Source of the DNA: Burkholderia stabilis | GTDB lineage: Bacteria; Pseudomonadota; Gammaproteobacteria; Burkholderiales; Burkholderiaceae | Reading direction: 5' to 3' | Length of the DNA: 64,000 bases | Assembly: GCF_001742165.1 (NCBI RefSeq) | Contig: NZ_CP016443.1 | Coordinates: 1,302,001-1,366,000 of the forward strand | In this document: positions 30,801-37,917 of the stretch, piece by piece | How the letters are laid out: each line of letters begins with the position of its first letter | Numbering within the stretch: the stretch's first letter is position 1 | Translations under genes and position numbers: made by a program | The notes under the pieces: generated by a model | The model's database searches: none | Told to the model about the DNA's origin: nothing | The model's input: the letters and a program-made list of their open reading frames with translations, nothing else

Positions 30801-33122
30801 ATCGACGATCTGGTCGAGAAGCACCTGCACGACTGGCTCGACGCGTCGTCGAAAGCCGGTTTCCTGTTGCGCCTCGAAATGGCCCCGGCGCGGGCGCTGG
30901 TATCGGCCGTCGACAACCGGCATCAGCCCGGCCCCAACACGGGTTATCACGACCACGCGCGGCTCGGCTCGCTGCTCGAATCGTGGAACCGGAAGCACCT
31001 CGGCCAGCCGGCGCCGCACGTGATGGTGACCTTTCACGGCTGGGACACCGTGCCGGAACCCGCGTCCGGTGCAAGTCACCTGGAACTCGCGAAATCGCTG
31101 CTCGACCACCCGGCGCTGCCGTGGGTACACGTCGGCCTGTCGTACGCGACGCACGGCGCCGACTTCGTCGCCAACCAGGAACTGACGACCGCGCTCGCGA
31201 CGCTGCTCGTCGAGCGCGCCAAAGCGAACGATCCGTCGATCACCCGGCTGCACGGCGCCGACGCACTGACGCGCGTGTACGATCGCGTCGATCGCACGAC
31301 GCTGATGAACCAGCACCGCCTGCTGCTCGCGGAAGTCGACCGCATCGGCCGGGCGCGCGGCATGTCGCCCGCACGGATCGCGGCGTTGCGCCAGCAGCTG
31401 TACGAAGGCAACACCACGCAACTGCTGCATCGCGCACGCTATGCGACGTCGCGCTTCGCAACCGACAAATGGGCGGCAGACCCGCGCCGCGCACCCGCGA
31501 ACAGCGATGCCGCCCGGATGTTCAACGAACGGTGGCTCGCGGAAGTCGGCGCGCGGCTCGCGGAGCCGGAACAGATCGTCACGGCGGACGGCGGCGGCGC
31601 TGGCGTCGAACCGCTGCGCGCCTGGCGCGAAACCGTCCTTGCGCCGGCGCTCGTCTCCGCCGATACGCAACCGATCAGCGAAAGCCGGCTCGTCAGCGCG
31701 CAGACGCACGACCCGATGACGCCCGACGATCCGCGCGCCGCAGCCGCGGAACTGCATGCGCTGCGCCTGCACCAGCCGGACAGCTGGATCGGCGCAATGC
31801 TCAACCGCAAGAACCTGCTGTCGATCGCCGTCGGCGCGGCGGCCGGCTTCGCGGTCCATCACTTCGGCCTGACACCGGACCGCTTCAAGCAGGCCGCGAA
31901 TGCGGCGTTCGTCGGCGTGCGGACCGGCCGGCTCGTGCAGGCGCTGCACCAGGACACCGTTCGCGTGCTGCAAAGCGGCGACCCGCGCCTGTTCGACCGC
32001 GTGATCGACCGCTTCGTCGACGGCCTGAACAACCAGCTCGCCGCGCACCAGATGCACGCGGCGCAGCGCAATGCGTCGCTGATCCTGCTCGCGGAAAGCG
32101 CGCGTGCGAAGATCCGGCTCCAGCTGGAATTGCACCAGGCCGCGTCGCTGCCCGCGGACAAGACGCTCGAATACACGAAGATGATCGCCAACGACATGCT
32201 CCAGCAGATGCAGGGCGTGCTCGCGGGTACCTCGATCCAGCAGCTGCACTACGGGAATCCGCGCCGCTTCATCGGCAAGGCCGGACGGGCCGCCGCGATC
32301 GCGGGTTATGCGAGCCTCGGCGAGCTGTCGCTGCACGCGCTGCTGCAGAATCCGTCGGTCGTGCCCGCGCTCGGCGCAGCCGGCGCGCTACTCGGCATCA
32401 CGTATACGGGCCTCGTGCAGGGCAGCGCGTTTGCGCACCTGAGCATCGAACGACGCAGCCGCATCGTGCGCGGCATCGATCTGATGTCGGACCTCGCGAG
32501 CATCGCCGGCGGTGCGATCGCGCCTTTCGTCGGCCCGCAACCCGCCATTCATTCGGACTTGCCGGCCGCGATTTCGTCGCTGTCGTCCGCGACGCTGCTC
32601 GCGCTCGCGCGCATCGACACGCATTTCCCGAATCTGACGAAACGGATCACCGGCCCGATTCCGACTTCGCTCCTGGTCGCGCCGATCCTGATCTATGTCG
32701 GCAAGTGGATCTACACCGCGCTGGAGGACGACAATGGCAACCCGCCGCCCCCCGGCACGCAACAACCGGGCAGCGGCCCGACGCAGAACGCCGTCGCACC
32801 GTCTCCGGCCGCCACGCCTGGGCAGCAGGGGCCCGTCACGCATGCCACGCAGCCGACGGCCCCGCCCCAGCCTGCGCAGACGCCATCGCCGGCGAACACC
32901 CCGCAGCCCTACATCGTCGTCGACGGCGATTCGCTGTGGGTGATCGCGGACCAGCATCGCCAGTCGCTGCTCGACGCCGCGCACGTGTCGCGTGCCGACC
33001 AGCAGGCGATGACGCCCGGCGAACAGGATGCGCGCGCGCTGAACGAGATCCTGCAACTCAATCCGTCCGTCGCGCACGATCCCGGGAATTTGCCGATCGG
33101 CACGCCGCTGAACGTCGGCTGA
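21828..33122 (+). CDS. Giant 3764-residue T3SS-linked multidomain protein, putative effector
   Basis: GGGAGGAG directly precedes the ATG. There is no signal peptide. Seen in order: polar coiled-coil-like N-terminus with loosely repeated AQTxYDNA segments (about 85-170); a hydrophobic Gly-rich segment (about 815-870); a module at about 1240-1585 that returns at about 1690-2035, each copy with a Gly-rich LGxGxxK turn, DGPFSH and a DPG near its end, loosely kinase-like; a zinc-metallopeptidase-like HELQH at 2123-2127 with Glu2154 or Glu2158 as possible third ligand; large unassigned parts (about 2500-3100); hydrophobic segments (about 3320-3640); and a LysM-like peptidoglycan-binding domain (about 3695-3764). 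Third-position GC is like the rest of the window. Position between T3SS operons and the shared motif suggest a secreted substrate, but secretion is not shown. No full-length family is recognised. Confidence 0.85.
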   Translation: MLDIDGVGMGANWMAFLERTLEAERAKAASEAAQQASDPSKQQAATPPPPIAGQVTPDTDPSKPTNAEIASATSLIQSLADQYRPKPPDITVDDPLTKAAQKAIQGAQTQYDNALKDEQDKQTALTSAHNDPSTTKDALAGAQTAYDNAHKATAKAEKELDVTTDAGYMIAYAQQADHDNEALDPTRSGSAQSDANAALDRLKAAVPDIGKDPAKASQDNWTPQQKQAYDAWQNADAKLSEAMALHNADIANSNLALAQLQSYASNGDYADAMSAGIARINTRLARLDRVIDVPPALKPDEARTQLTQSADDANYANACLSAATDAAKVADIQGTYDAVSGKYGPAVMSTTVATQKDLLNHAQANARVSGGYLQMLYANRQAAEQQTNYDTTQKSATQWRRDHPGVKLMDPRADLGVDDAAAQLSKAKDAASIAHDGFVAAFGNALAIHYDDVAAGVQNQYDHRTMCIANDPTPLGIKGLKTIASALHQADDRMTAVVNERATKQTLADAQAKQSDLQIKADGLQARYDQWNRDHGVGPTPSVFSVTKPDGTPKNIPLTAPVPFVVNRYAKELTDARAALDQANRDVQQAQMLGETLHQQVLFNEFDAHLDERLRNPKTESDQKDYAKALSDFFGAHRNELSQSLLDKAGEATRHGATIDFGKLDDTQQRNLVGIAIGLSPDRATDDPHAAQFSDGKKLESIDKVRDELLKVGGGTGTRVNVMPVVYASKDAGLMTSAIFKVTNESGDTHYVDDQGAKYSSVGNFIDDNTLSSDGTLDIATGYDANGVARIDRHDTAHDDSWWEGVMHTFGGGDVNLGMLLGGIALEVGGGLLDATVFGAPLGVALNVAGTGLIYTSAAAAVANSGYDLVNRVQHDRTINPLDAEARADYLNLVPAGVGGIGKIATLLNDSKALATFVRRATTVTGLGGAAEAGVQFTHDALTGHTDRLAGDASSFLLNLGLAQGHQKLKAVTTGIVRRTGGFGGRDLNNQAVQIGDQTVRIGQSRYTSTSTLRLGRTRATIDGRSVTVAGDGTLMVGKRVLTYEGVPIRVLSRANAVNTGARGKTGTTAFVDHDGRITIAERVDGSWRTLERTRFNRYDTDGRITAGKDGSLTLSDGIELRAPSQVGTPRAATPATDAPTPAAPPHDDGARTLAARADPSAMRAADTAAAVAEPAAATSRATAQAGRSSAQVRERDAENDQDARTASRADRRSGDARTMQYRRVANPAEAGSGGPLEPLSFRQRVAWTVLHAIEASPLAPGFAARDADVAVASGGPRVEQHTYGGRTLFVVRGGHADAPLTGPNGAPLSGHELALETRHGLPAPARLDEPIVLVAGGAEAGLAPELANVWNRPVFVAPRGALAADGTIRATSGFLRFDPAPHPEVALGPLRADGRQVFHADSGKPVDLNEHLGALLGFGAHKGGFALGRDAVVGLYEDFSTRAEQRASADTERAALALLRRRYDLPTVAMDGPFSHADRVAVLYQPRGALHTGDAGRGLLPTTLDPESLQTLRTLRDAILQDRLYFDPQGVYRDGRLLLADPGPIETNSDAYRQTLADVDDQITLLERGIERGDVKLKRPDVQMRAGGAPLPNQVSALAQQSGTLAQQMRLLGSDRSRVNATGKRTGGGRYTRKALEAEASKQLNSFEARYDVDLGSRGNRDNTHPRDAGEPPHDNRGRDKPRDDAPRSMREIQAQRVAWSRAHVERNASPFGAATPALDALGLRRRGLVSMDEADRLAIVHADTRHDGTLLGPDGRPIDPHGFTLLSDIPYAGQRVVILAARHANEGAAAQLANLWQRPVYAVHPDAFGAGGMPTDLSGMNRYVPAAYEQPALGELSVTGGRLHVAGDPARPVDPADHLGPLLGSGLYKTVFDGGTGQAIGFFRDTSPDGVIVAHEETRAEQNGLRELKRLNLPVSTVDGPFSHLGRMGVVNKPAARLSSTAMEKGLGLPGVVLRTGVADLVNIRNVTQAHGLLYDFQVLFGHKGDVLLHDPGQVMHKGDPEGDVVERIDGVIDMIQRGVETGRIRLAHPAYAESGAYAQRPGMLGRVVQRFRGRVLLMRAHAIARQSPTFRAQMRLVRDDGWKIRVGVPGGGHYADAQTRTIVLDGNTRRAGTLVFVWGHELQHGVDLTTGALATEHASPEAAVAALLDAEARAELNAHTIRNEILAAGGPDISARAKLPDALAHATEHALASRDPAALSALADTFGDMRTSTPGNPTYREYYGEQVRAAAGRPVPARLAAPARGRHALDGGAMKHARAWLDERDMRTLTRAEGQHAPTLGQLVQQTGTGKTLLISRAGQPTPDAPPSFVATAHVDANGAIHRLRFLGNALNAEEREALKQALSSAMERSDPTATADARRAFDFHASSVTHSELTALGGPAKIEPARQGDETVEFTRSGRVRDAYVDAIDALSNAPHFARAKQAVAAAGHADTIYVVDKATGKIAGHARYDSAAGVWQYQENAPHAQTRVKERPLAAAYPQRGRIRLWPNGKLHGVPLTRARTRGMTFFVSGVEPAMLARVGDRFDAPQPPKKDKTEVLPPRRLRYGSHVAISRAHAMRRRLPSLTGAGAVVTLRRARAIAAAARRPAARPFEAGLLPAASGHALDFSGHNTVHLLGLAKARGLVPGKHFIYVYGGGDRIAYRLGKPRAVITADAEGKLTWHDDWRKPDSPGVPLEASPIGNGPYGGDIHLLLTELAPNALADHARGTRLATLETRLADVDALAKDSSPDTSDARRNWGAAEAKRLRSQRKAALQSIRRANAAAVRNGHTAPSHPVLDVRTYQPSLVSTTQVEWLQRYGDGNASSLLEHYDRIDALVQHARDPRAAPLEVDDAVNGVPPAIMADAQAWRDTGMPVYVARDWSGGGSRYAPIPLKKKGLSRFSAARAIDRALRRRFLAADFAYQQRVVPMSRAFRLSDDPATFVAQIERYGGVTPVVTIVVDPHTLAATRGARHDPGIVHDAKSIGDHKDATIDYWTGTITGTNGKSMHIDDLVEKHLHDWLDASSKAGFLLRLEMAPARALVSAVDNRHQPGPNTGYHDHARLGSLLESWNRKHLGQPAPHVMVTFHGWDTVPEPASGASHLELAKSLLDHPALPWVHVGLSYATHGADFVANQELTTALATLLVERAKANDPSITRLHGADALTRVYDRVDRTTLMNQHRLLLAEVDRIGRARGMSPARIAALRQQLYEGNTTQLLHRARYATSRFATDKWAADPRRAPANSDAARMFNERWLAEVGARLAEPEQIVTADGGGAGVEPLRAWRETVLAPALVSADTQPISESRLVSAQTHDPMTPDDPRAAAAELHALRLHQPDSWIGAMLNRKNLLSIAVGAAAGFAVHHFGLTPDRFKQAANAAFVGVRTGRLVQALHQDTVRVLQSGDPRLFDRVIDRFVDGLNNQLAAHQMHAAQRNASLILLAESARAKIRLQLELHQAASLPADKTLEYTKMIANDMLQQMQGVLAGTSIQQLHYGNPRRFIGKAGRAAAIAGYASLGELSLHALLQNPSVVPALGAAGALLGITYTGLVQGSAFAHLSIERRSRIVRGIDLMSDLASIAGGAIAPFVGPQPAIHSDLPAAISSLSSATLLALARIDTHFPNLTKRITGPIPTSLLVAPILIYVGKWIYTALEDDNGNPPPPGTQQPGSGPTQNAVAPSPAATPGQQGPVTHATQPTAPPQPAQTPSPANTPQPYIVVDGDSLWVIADQHRQSLLDAAHVSRADQQAMTPGEQDARALNEILQLNPSVAHDPGNLPIGTPLNVG

Positions 33123-33168
33123 CGTTCGTCCCGGCGGCCGGGATGCGCCGCCGCGCACGGCGCTTTCG

Positions 33169-35136
33169 TCACGCCGCCCGCTGCGCCTCCAGCCACGCCT
33201 GGAACATCAGCACCGTCCACAACTGGTGCTGCCAGTTCATCCGGCCCGTCTGGTGCTGCCGCCACAGGCGTTCGACCGCGGCCGCGTCGAAGAAGCCTTC
33301 CTCGCGCAGCCGCGACGGCCGCAGCAGCGCCTCGGCCCAGTCGCGCAGCGCGCCGCGCAGCCAGTGGTCGATCGGTGCGCAGAAGCCCTGCTTCGGCCGG
33401 TCGATCAGCGCCGACGGCACGTACCGGTCGAGCAGCCCGCGCAGCAGCGCCTTCGACTGCCCTTCCGGCAAGCGCACCGCCGCCGGCACGCGCCACGCGA
33501 ATTCGACGACGCGATGATCGAGGAACGGCATGCGCGTCTCGAGGCTCACCGCCATCGCCGCGCGGTCGACCTTCGCGAGGATGTCGGTCGGCAGATAGGT
33601 GAGTGTGTCGATCGCCATCGCCTGCTCGGCGAAGCTCAGGTGTGCGGGCCACGCGGACGCCGTGTCGAGCGGCGTCGGCGGCTCCTGCCCCGACAGCGCG
33701 ATGCGCTCGGGATGATGGACCGCCGACATCAGCAGCCGGTACAGGCCGATGCGGCTCTCGGCCGTCATCACGTGGCCGAGCTTGTGCAGGCGGTCGCCGA
33801 TGCGCGCCGCCGATTCGCGCGCTTCCACGCCGCCCCACGCACCCTGCGCGACGGCCGCGAGCTGGTCGGCATGATCGGGCCGCAGCGCATGCAGGGCGGC
33901 TGCGATCCGCGCGCGCACGGCGGCCGGCACGCGATGCAGCTTGCGCCACAGGCGCGGTGTCAGGAAGTAGCGCGTATAGCCGCCGAACAATTCGTCGCCG
34001 CCGTCGCCGGACAGGCTCACCTTCACGTGCCGGCGCGTCAGCTCCGACACGAGAAAGGTCGGAATCTGCGACGCATCGGAAAACGGCTCGTCGTAGATCG
34101 TCGGCAGTTTCGGCACGACGCCGAGCGCATGGTCGGCCGTGACGTAGAGCTCGGTGTGCCGCGTGCCGAGATGGCGCGCGACGGCCTTCGCGTAACCGGC
34201 CTCGTCGTAGCCGGCCTCGTGGAAGCCGATCGTAAACGTGTCGACCGGCGTCGCCGATTGCGCCTGCATCAGCGCGACGATCGCGGACGAATCGACGCCG
34301 CCCGACAGGAACGCGCCGAGCGGCACGTCGGCTTCCATCTGTTGCGCGACGGCCTGGCGCAGGATCGTGTCGAGCTGGCCGACGGCATCGTCGGCACTGC
34401 CCTCGAACGGCTGCGCGCGGCCGTTCTCGATCGCCTGTTCGAGCGTCCAGTACGCACGCACGCGCGGCGTGTCGCGCGCATGCTCGAACTGCAGGTACGT
34501 GCCGGGCGGCAGCTTGTGGATGCCGCGATAGATCGTGTAGGGCGCGGGCACGCTCGACTGCCGCAGGTACAGGCACAGCGCGTCGCGGTCGATCGCGCCG
34601 TCGAAACCCGGATAACCGCGCAACGCCTTCAGTTCGGACGCGAACACGAGCGCGTCGCCGATCCGCCCGTAGTAGAGCGGCTTCTCGCCGATCCGGTCGC
34701 GCGCGAGCGTCAGCACCCGCGACGCGCGATTCCACAGCGCGAACGCGAACATGCCCGTCGCGCGCCGCAGCGTCGCCTCGACGCCCCACGCGACGATCGC
34801 CGCGATCAGCACCTCGCTGTCGGAGTGGCCGCGCCACGCCGGTGCGCGCCCTGCGCGTTCCAGCTCCGCGCGCAGTTCGCGATGGTTGTAGATTTCGCCG
34901 TTGAAGACCATGACGTAGCGGCCGCACGCGGATGCCATCGGCTGTCGGCCGTGCACCGACAGGTCGACGATCGCCAGCCGCCGGTGGCCGAGCGCGATGC
35001 CGGCCTCCGGGTCGACCCAGATCCCCTGCCCGTCCGGCCCGCGATGCGCGAGGCTCGCCGTCATGCGCGCGAGCGTGCCGCGCGCTGTCTCCTCATCGAT
35101 GGCGACGCTATTCAAAAAGCCGTCGATTCCGCACAT
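33169..35136 (-). CDS. asnB: Asparagine synthase (glutamine-hydrolysing)
   Basis: A 655-residue class-II amidotransferase. Start MCGIDGF gives the N-terminal catalytic Cys2. The glutaminase domain (about 1-210) has LAHRGPDGQG, RLAIVDLS and FNGEIYNH. The synthetase domain carries the ATP PP-loop FLSGGVDSS (about 278-286), then VSLSGDGGDELFGGY. It makes Asn from Asp, Gln and ATP, but members with this length (the AsnB/WbpS type) also amidate sugars or cell-surface molecules in polysaccharide loci. It lies on the same strand after sctU, yet a terminator, a 250-bp gap and its own promoter-like sequence separate it from the T3SS operon. Why it sits inside a T3SS locus is unclear. Confidence 0.9.
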   Translation of the reverse strand: MCGIDGFLNSVAIDEETARGTLARMTASLAHRGPDGQGIWVDPEAGIALGHRRLAIVDLSVHGRQPMASACGRYVMVFNGEIYNHRELRAELERAGRAPAWRGHSDSEVLIAAIVAWGVEATLRRATGMFAFALWNRASRVLTLARDRIGEKPLYYGRIGDALVFASELKALRGYPGFDGAIDRDALCLYLRQSSVPAPYTIYRGIHKLPPGTYLQFEHARDTPRVRAYWTLEQAIENGRAQPFEGSADDAVGQLDTILRQAVAQQMEADVPLGAFLSGGVDSSAIVALMQAQSATPVDTFTIGFHEAGYDEAGYAKAVARHLGTRHTELYVTADHALGVVPKLPTIYDEPFSDASQIPTFLVSELTRRHVKVSLSGDGGDELFGGYTRYFLTPRLWRKLHRVPAAVRARIAAALHALRPDHADQLAAVAQGAWGGVEARESAARIGDRLHKLGHVMTAESRIGLYRLLMSAVHHPERIALSGQEPPTPLDTASAWPAHLSFAEQAMAIDTLTYLPTDILAKVDRAAMAVSLETRMPFLDHRVVEFAWRVPAAVRLPEGQSKALLRGLLDRYVPSALIDRPKQGFCAPIDHWLRGALRDWAEALLRPSRLREEGFFDAAAVERLWRQHQTGRMNWQHQLWTVLMFQAWLEAQRAA

Positions 35137-35216
35137 GTAATTTGCCTGCCCCTGTTGACCTGTTCCGTCACGCATGGCGCACCTTGCGGCCCGCCGTCCG
35201 GCGTGACGGTCGAGCC

Positions 35217-35258
35217 ATATTACGAAGAAATAAATCAGCAATAATTCACCGGTGAATT
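35217..35258 (-). promoter_or_regulatory. Promoter-like sequence and perfect 16-bp palindrome before asnB
   Basis: On the minus strand TTATTG (35244-35239), a 16-bp gap and TAATAT (35222-35217) fit a sigma-70 promoter. AATTCACCGGTGAATT (35243-35258) is a perfect palindrome that overlaps the -35 element, so it is a candidate operator. The DNA here is clearly AT-richer than its surroundings. Confidence 0.5.
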
Positions 35259-35272
35259 CGGACGACGACCGG

Positions 35273-35294
35273 AAAAAAATTGGCGTCAAGCGCC
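35273..35294 (-). terminator. Weak intrinsic terminator after sctU
   Basis: Arms GGCG (35282-35285) and CGCC (35291-35294) with a 5-base loop, followed in minus direction by seven T (35273-35279). The stem is short, so efficiency is doubtful. Confidence 0.45.
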
Positions 35295-35382
35295 GTGCGC
35301 GCATGACCGGGCAAGGGGCCATATCGGATGGGCACGCATGGCCGCGCAGGCCCGGCGCCCGAAAAAGGAGCGCATGCGGGCG

Positions 35383-36414
35383 TCAACCCGCGCCGGTCGC
35401 CCACTTCAGCAACTGCGCGACCTCGCGGAAATGCTGCGGCTGGATCGTGCCGTTCTCGGGCGTCGTGTCGTACAGCGCCTGCGCGAGCCCGACGTTCGCG
35501 AGCGTCGGGCGCAGCTCGTCGCGCGCGAGCCGCACGATCCGCTCGGCCGCGTCGCCCTCGCCGCGCGCGAGCACCCACGGCAGCGAACCGATTCCACCGT
35601 AATAAAGCGCGACCGCGACGCGCGGCGAATAGACGACCACCGACGCGAAGCCGATCCGGTCGGGCAGCGACGCGAACTGCGCTTCGCGCGCGAGTTGCCG
35701 GCGTTTCGCCGCGATGTGCGGGTCGCCCTCGTCCTCCTTGTGCTCGCGCCGCACTTCGTCGATCGACATCTTCATCTTCTGGTTGAACTCGTGCCGCTGG
35801 TGCACGATGTCGATCAGCGCCATCACGATGTAGATCAGCGCGGCCCAGCCGAACAGCATCATCAGCAGCTTCACGATCAGCGCGAGGATCGATACCGGCC
35901 GCGTAAAACCCGACTGCACGGACGGGTCGAGCGATTCGACGATCAGCCAGCCGAGCGTCGCCACGAGCAGCGCCGTCTTCAGCAGCATCTTCACGAGATT
36001 GACGAGATTGCGCACCGACCACAGGTTCTTCATGCCCTCGGCCGGATTGAGCCGCGACAACTGCGGCACGAGGCGGCTCCACGCCATCACGCCGCCGACC
36101 TGCACGAACCCCGCGAGCAGGCCCGCGAGCAACCCGGCCGCGACGATCTGCGCGGACAGCGTCGCCCAGTCGCGCGCGGCGCCGTCGATCAGCACCGCGA
36201 TCCGTGCGGACGGGTCGGCCGCGCCGACCGCGTCGAACACCAGCCGGAACAGCGCCTGCAGCCGCGCGAACAGCGACCCGATCCCCACCGCGAGCGCGAC
36301 GCACACACCGACGAAGAACGCCGACGAGATCGTCTCCGCGCTCTTCGGCACATCGCCTTTCTCGCGCGCCTCGCGCAGGCGCTTCGCGGTCGGCTTCTGG
36401 TCCTTTTCGGCCAT
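35383..36414 (-). CDS. sctU: T3SS export switch protein SctU with NPTH replaced by YSPR
   Basis: A 343-residue FlhB/YscU homologue: N-terminal KPTAKRLREAREKGDVPKS, four membrane segments (about 28-50, 85-108, 140-160, 180-205) and a cytosolic C-terminal domain. In the family the C-domain cleaves itself between Asn and Pro of NPTH, which switches substrate class. Here the aligned residues are Y262-S-P-R265 (SVVVYSPRVAVALYY), so the nucleophilic Asn and the Asn-Pro bond are absent; the codons are unambiguous at 35620-35631. The flanking sequence and the rest of the domain are normal, so this is not a frameshift. It is the last gene of the minus-strand T3SS operon, 16 bases after sctT. Confidence 0.93.
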   Translation of the reverse strand: MAEKDQKPTAKRLREAREKGDVPKSAETISSAFFVGVCVALAVGIGSLFARLQALFRLVFDAVGAADPSARIAVLIDGAARDWATLSAQIVAAGLLAGLLAGFVQVGGVMAWSRLVPQLSRLNPAEGMKNLWSVRNLVNLVKMLLKTALLVATLGWLIVESLDPSVQSGFTRPVSILALIVKLLMMLFGWAALIYIVMALIDIVHQRHEFNQKMKMSIDEVRREHKEDEGDPHIAAKRRQLAREAQFASLPDRIGFASVVVYSPRVAVALYYGGIGSLPWVLARGEGDAAERIVRLARDELRPTLANVGLAQALYDTTPENGTIQPQHFREVAQLLKWATGAG

Positions 36415-36430
36415 GTCGGCTCCGTCGCGC

Positions 36431-37240
36431 TCAGGCGCCGCCGTGCGCGGCGAACAGCGCGCGCAGCAGCGCGATCAGCCCGCTGTCGGGGCTCAACAGC
36501 GAATGCAGCGACGCATACACCACCGGCAGGAACAGCACCATCATCAGCAGTGCAAGCGCGCTCTTCAGCGGCTGCGAGAACACGAAGATGTTGAGCTGCG
36601 GCACCGCGCGCCCGACGAGGCCGATGCCGAGCTCGACGAGCACCAGCACGATCGTCACCGGCGCGGCGAGCTTCACCATCCATTCGAAGATCGTGTCGGT
36701 CTGCCGCACGATGAAGGTCTGCAGCATCGACGAGAAATCCGGGCCGAGCGAGCCGATCGGCCACCACGCATATGACTGCGCGAACAGCTGCACGAGCACC
36801 TGCAGGCCGCCGGCCGTGACGAACAGCGCGATCGCGACGAAGTTGAGGAAGCCCGAGGTCGGGCCGCCTTCGTGCCCGCCCATCGGATCGAAGAACGCGG
36901 CGCTGCCGCTGCCCGTCTGGAAGTCGATCAGGTAGCCGACGCCCTGGATCGCGAACAGCACCGCGCTGAACGCGCCCGCGAGCAACAGGCCGACCATCGC
37001 TTCCTTCGCGACGAGCAGGCACCACATCAGGAACGGCAGCGCGGCCACCTGCGCGGAGTCGATCGCCGGCGCGACGAACGCGGCGATCACGACGGCGATC
37101 CCGTTGCGCACGAGGCCCGTGATGATCTGCTCGTTGAACACCGGCACGACGAACATGATCGGCAACAGGCGCGGCATCACGTAGAGCAGCGGCCGCAGCG
37201 TACCCGCGACGTCGTTGAAACCCGCGGCCTGGTCTAGCAT
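36431..37240 (-). CDS. sctT: T3SS export gate protein SctT
   Basis: A 269-residue FliR/YscT homologue with about seven hydrophobic segments, part of the export gate with SctR and SctS. Family features are RPLLYVMPRLLPIMFVVPVFNEQIITGLVRNGIAV near the N-terminus, AKEAMVGLLLAGAFSAVLFAIQGVGYLIDFQTG in the middle and FVFSQPLKSALALLMMVLFLPVVY near the end. The start at 37240 overlaps the end of sctO by 7 bases, consistent with translational coupling. Confidence 0.93.
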   Translation of the reverse strand: MLDQAAGFNDVAGTLRPLLYVMPRLLPIMFVVPVFNEQIITGLVRNGIAVVIAAFVAPAIDSAQVAALPFLMWCLLVAKEAMVGLLLAGAFSAVLFAIQGVGYLIDFQTGSGSAAFFDPMGGHEGGPTSGFLNFVAIALFVTAGGLQVLVQLFAQSYAWWPIGSLGPDFSSMLQTFIVRQTDTIFEWMVKLAAPVTIVLVLVELGIGLVGRAVPQLNIFVFSQPLKSALALLMMVLFLPVVYASLHSLLSPDSGLIALLRALFAAHGGA

Positions 37241-37917
37241 CGGCGCTCCGCGGCGGCAGCCGGCGCGGCATCGCCGGCCGGGGCGGTGGCGTCGTCCGCA
37301 CCGGCGGCATCGTTCGTGCCGGCTTCCGCATCGGCCGGCTGCGCGGCCATCTCCGCATCGAACGCGGCGGCCGCTTCGGGCTGCGCGGCCGCATGACCGG
37401 CCGTATCGCCTGCCGCGCCGCTCCATACGCCGGACGTCGCGAAGCGCCGCACCGCGTAACCGTCCGCGACTTCGTCGGCATCGCGCTCGACCCGCGCCGC
37501 GCGCGCCTGCAATGCCTTCTCGCCGGCTTTCTCGAGCTTGTCCTCCGCGGCCTTCGCCTTGCGCGCGGCGCGCTGCAAATCGGCGAGCGTCGCCTCGTGG
37601 CCGCGATGCACGTTCGCGGCCTGGCTCACCGACGCGTTCGCGGTGCCGATGTGGCGATCGAACGTGCGCGTGTCGGCCGCCGCGTTCTGCAGCGCGCGCG
37701 CCTCGCGCACGTCGTCGGCGAGCCGCGTCTGGATCGCGGCCTTCGCGGCGACCTGCTGCGCGAGCTGCGCGTGCGCGGCATCGAGCGCGCGGCGGCTCTG
37801 CGCGGCGATGCCCTGCTGGCGCGCGGCCGCGACGCGCGCGATCTGGCTGCGCATCTCGCGCACGCGTTTCAGGCGCGCGAGCGTCGCGAGCACGAGGCGG
37901 TCGTCGGCTTCAGACAT
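37234..37917 (-). CDS. sctO: T3SS stalk protein SctO with long Ala-rich tail
   Basis: A 227-residue protein. Residues about 5-150 are strongly charged and helical with heptad spacing ([32 protein letters not shown] and on), as in YscO/FliJ. In that family the coiled coil enters the ATPase ring and contacts SctV. The position directly after sctN and overlap with it (8 bases) and with sctT (7 bases) support the call. The Ala/Asp/Glu-rich tail from about 165 is longer than in usual SctO (about 150-160 aa) and looks disordered; its role is unknown. Confidence 0.82.
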   Translation of the reverse strand: MSEADDRLVLATLARLKRVREMRSQIARVAAARQQGIAAQSRRALDAAHAQLAQQVAAKAAIQTRLADDVREARALQNAAADTRTFDRHIGTANASVSQAANVHRGHEATLADLQRAARKAKAAEDKLEKAGEKALQARAARVERDADEVADGYAVRRFATSGVWSGAAGDTAGHAAAQPEAAAAFDAEMAAQPADAEAGTNDAAGADDATAPAGDAAPAAAAERRC

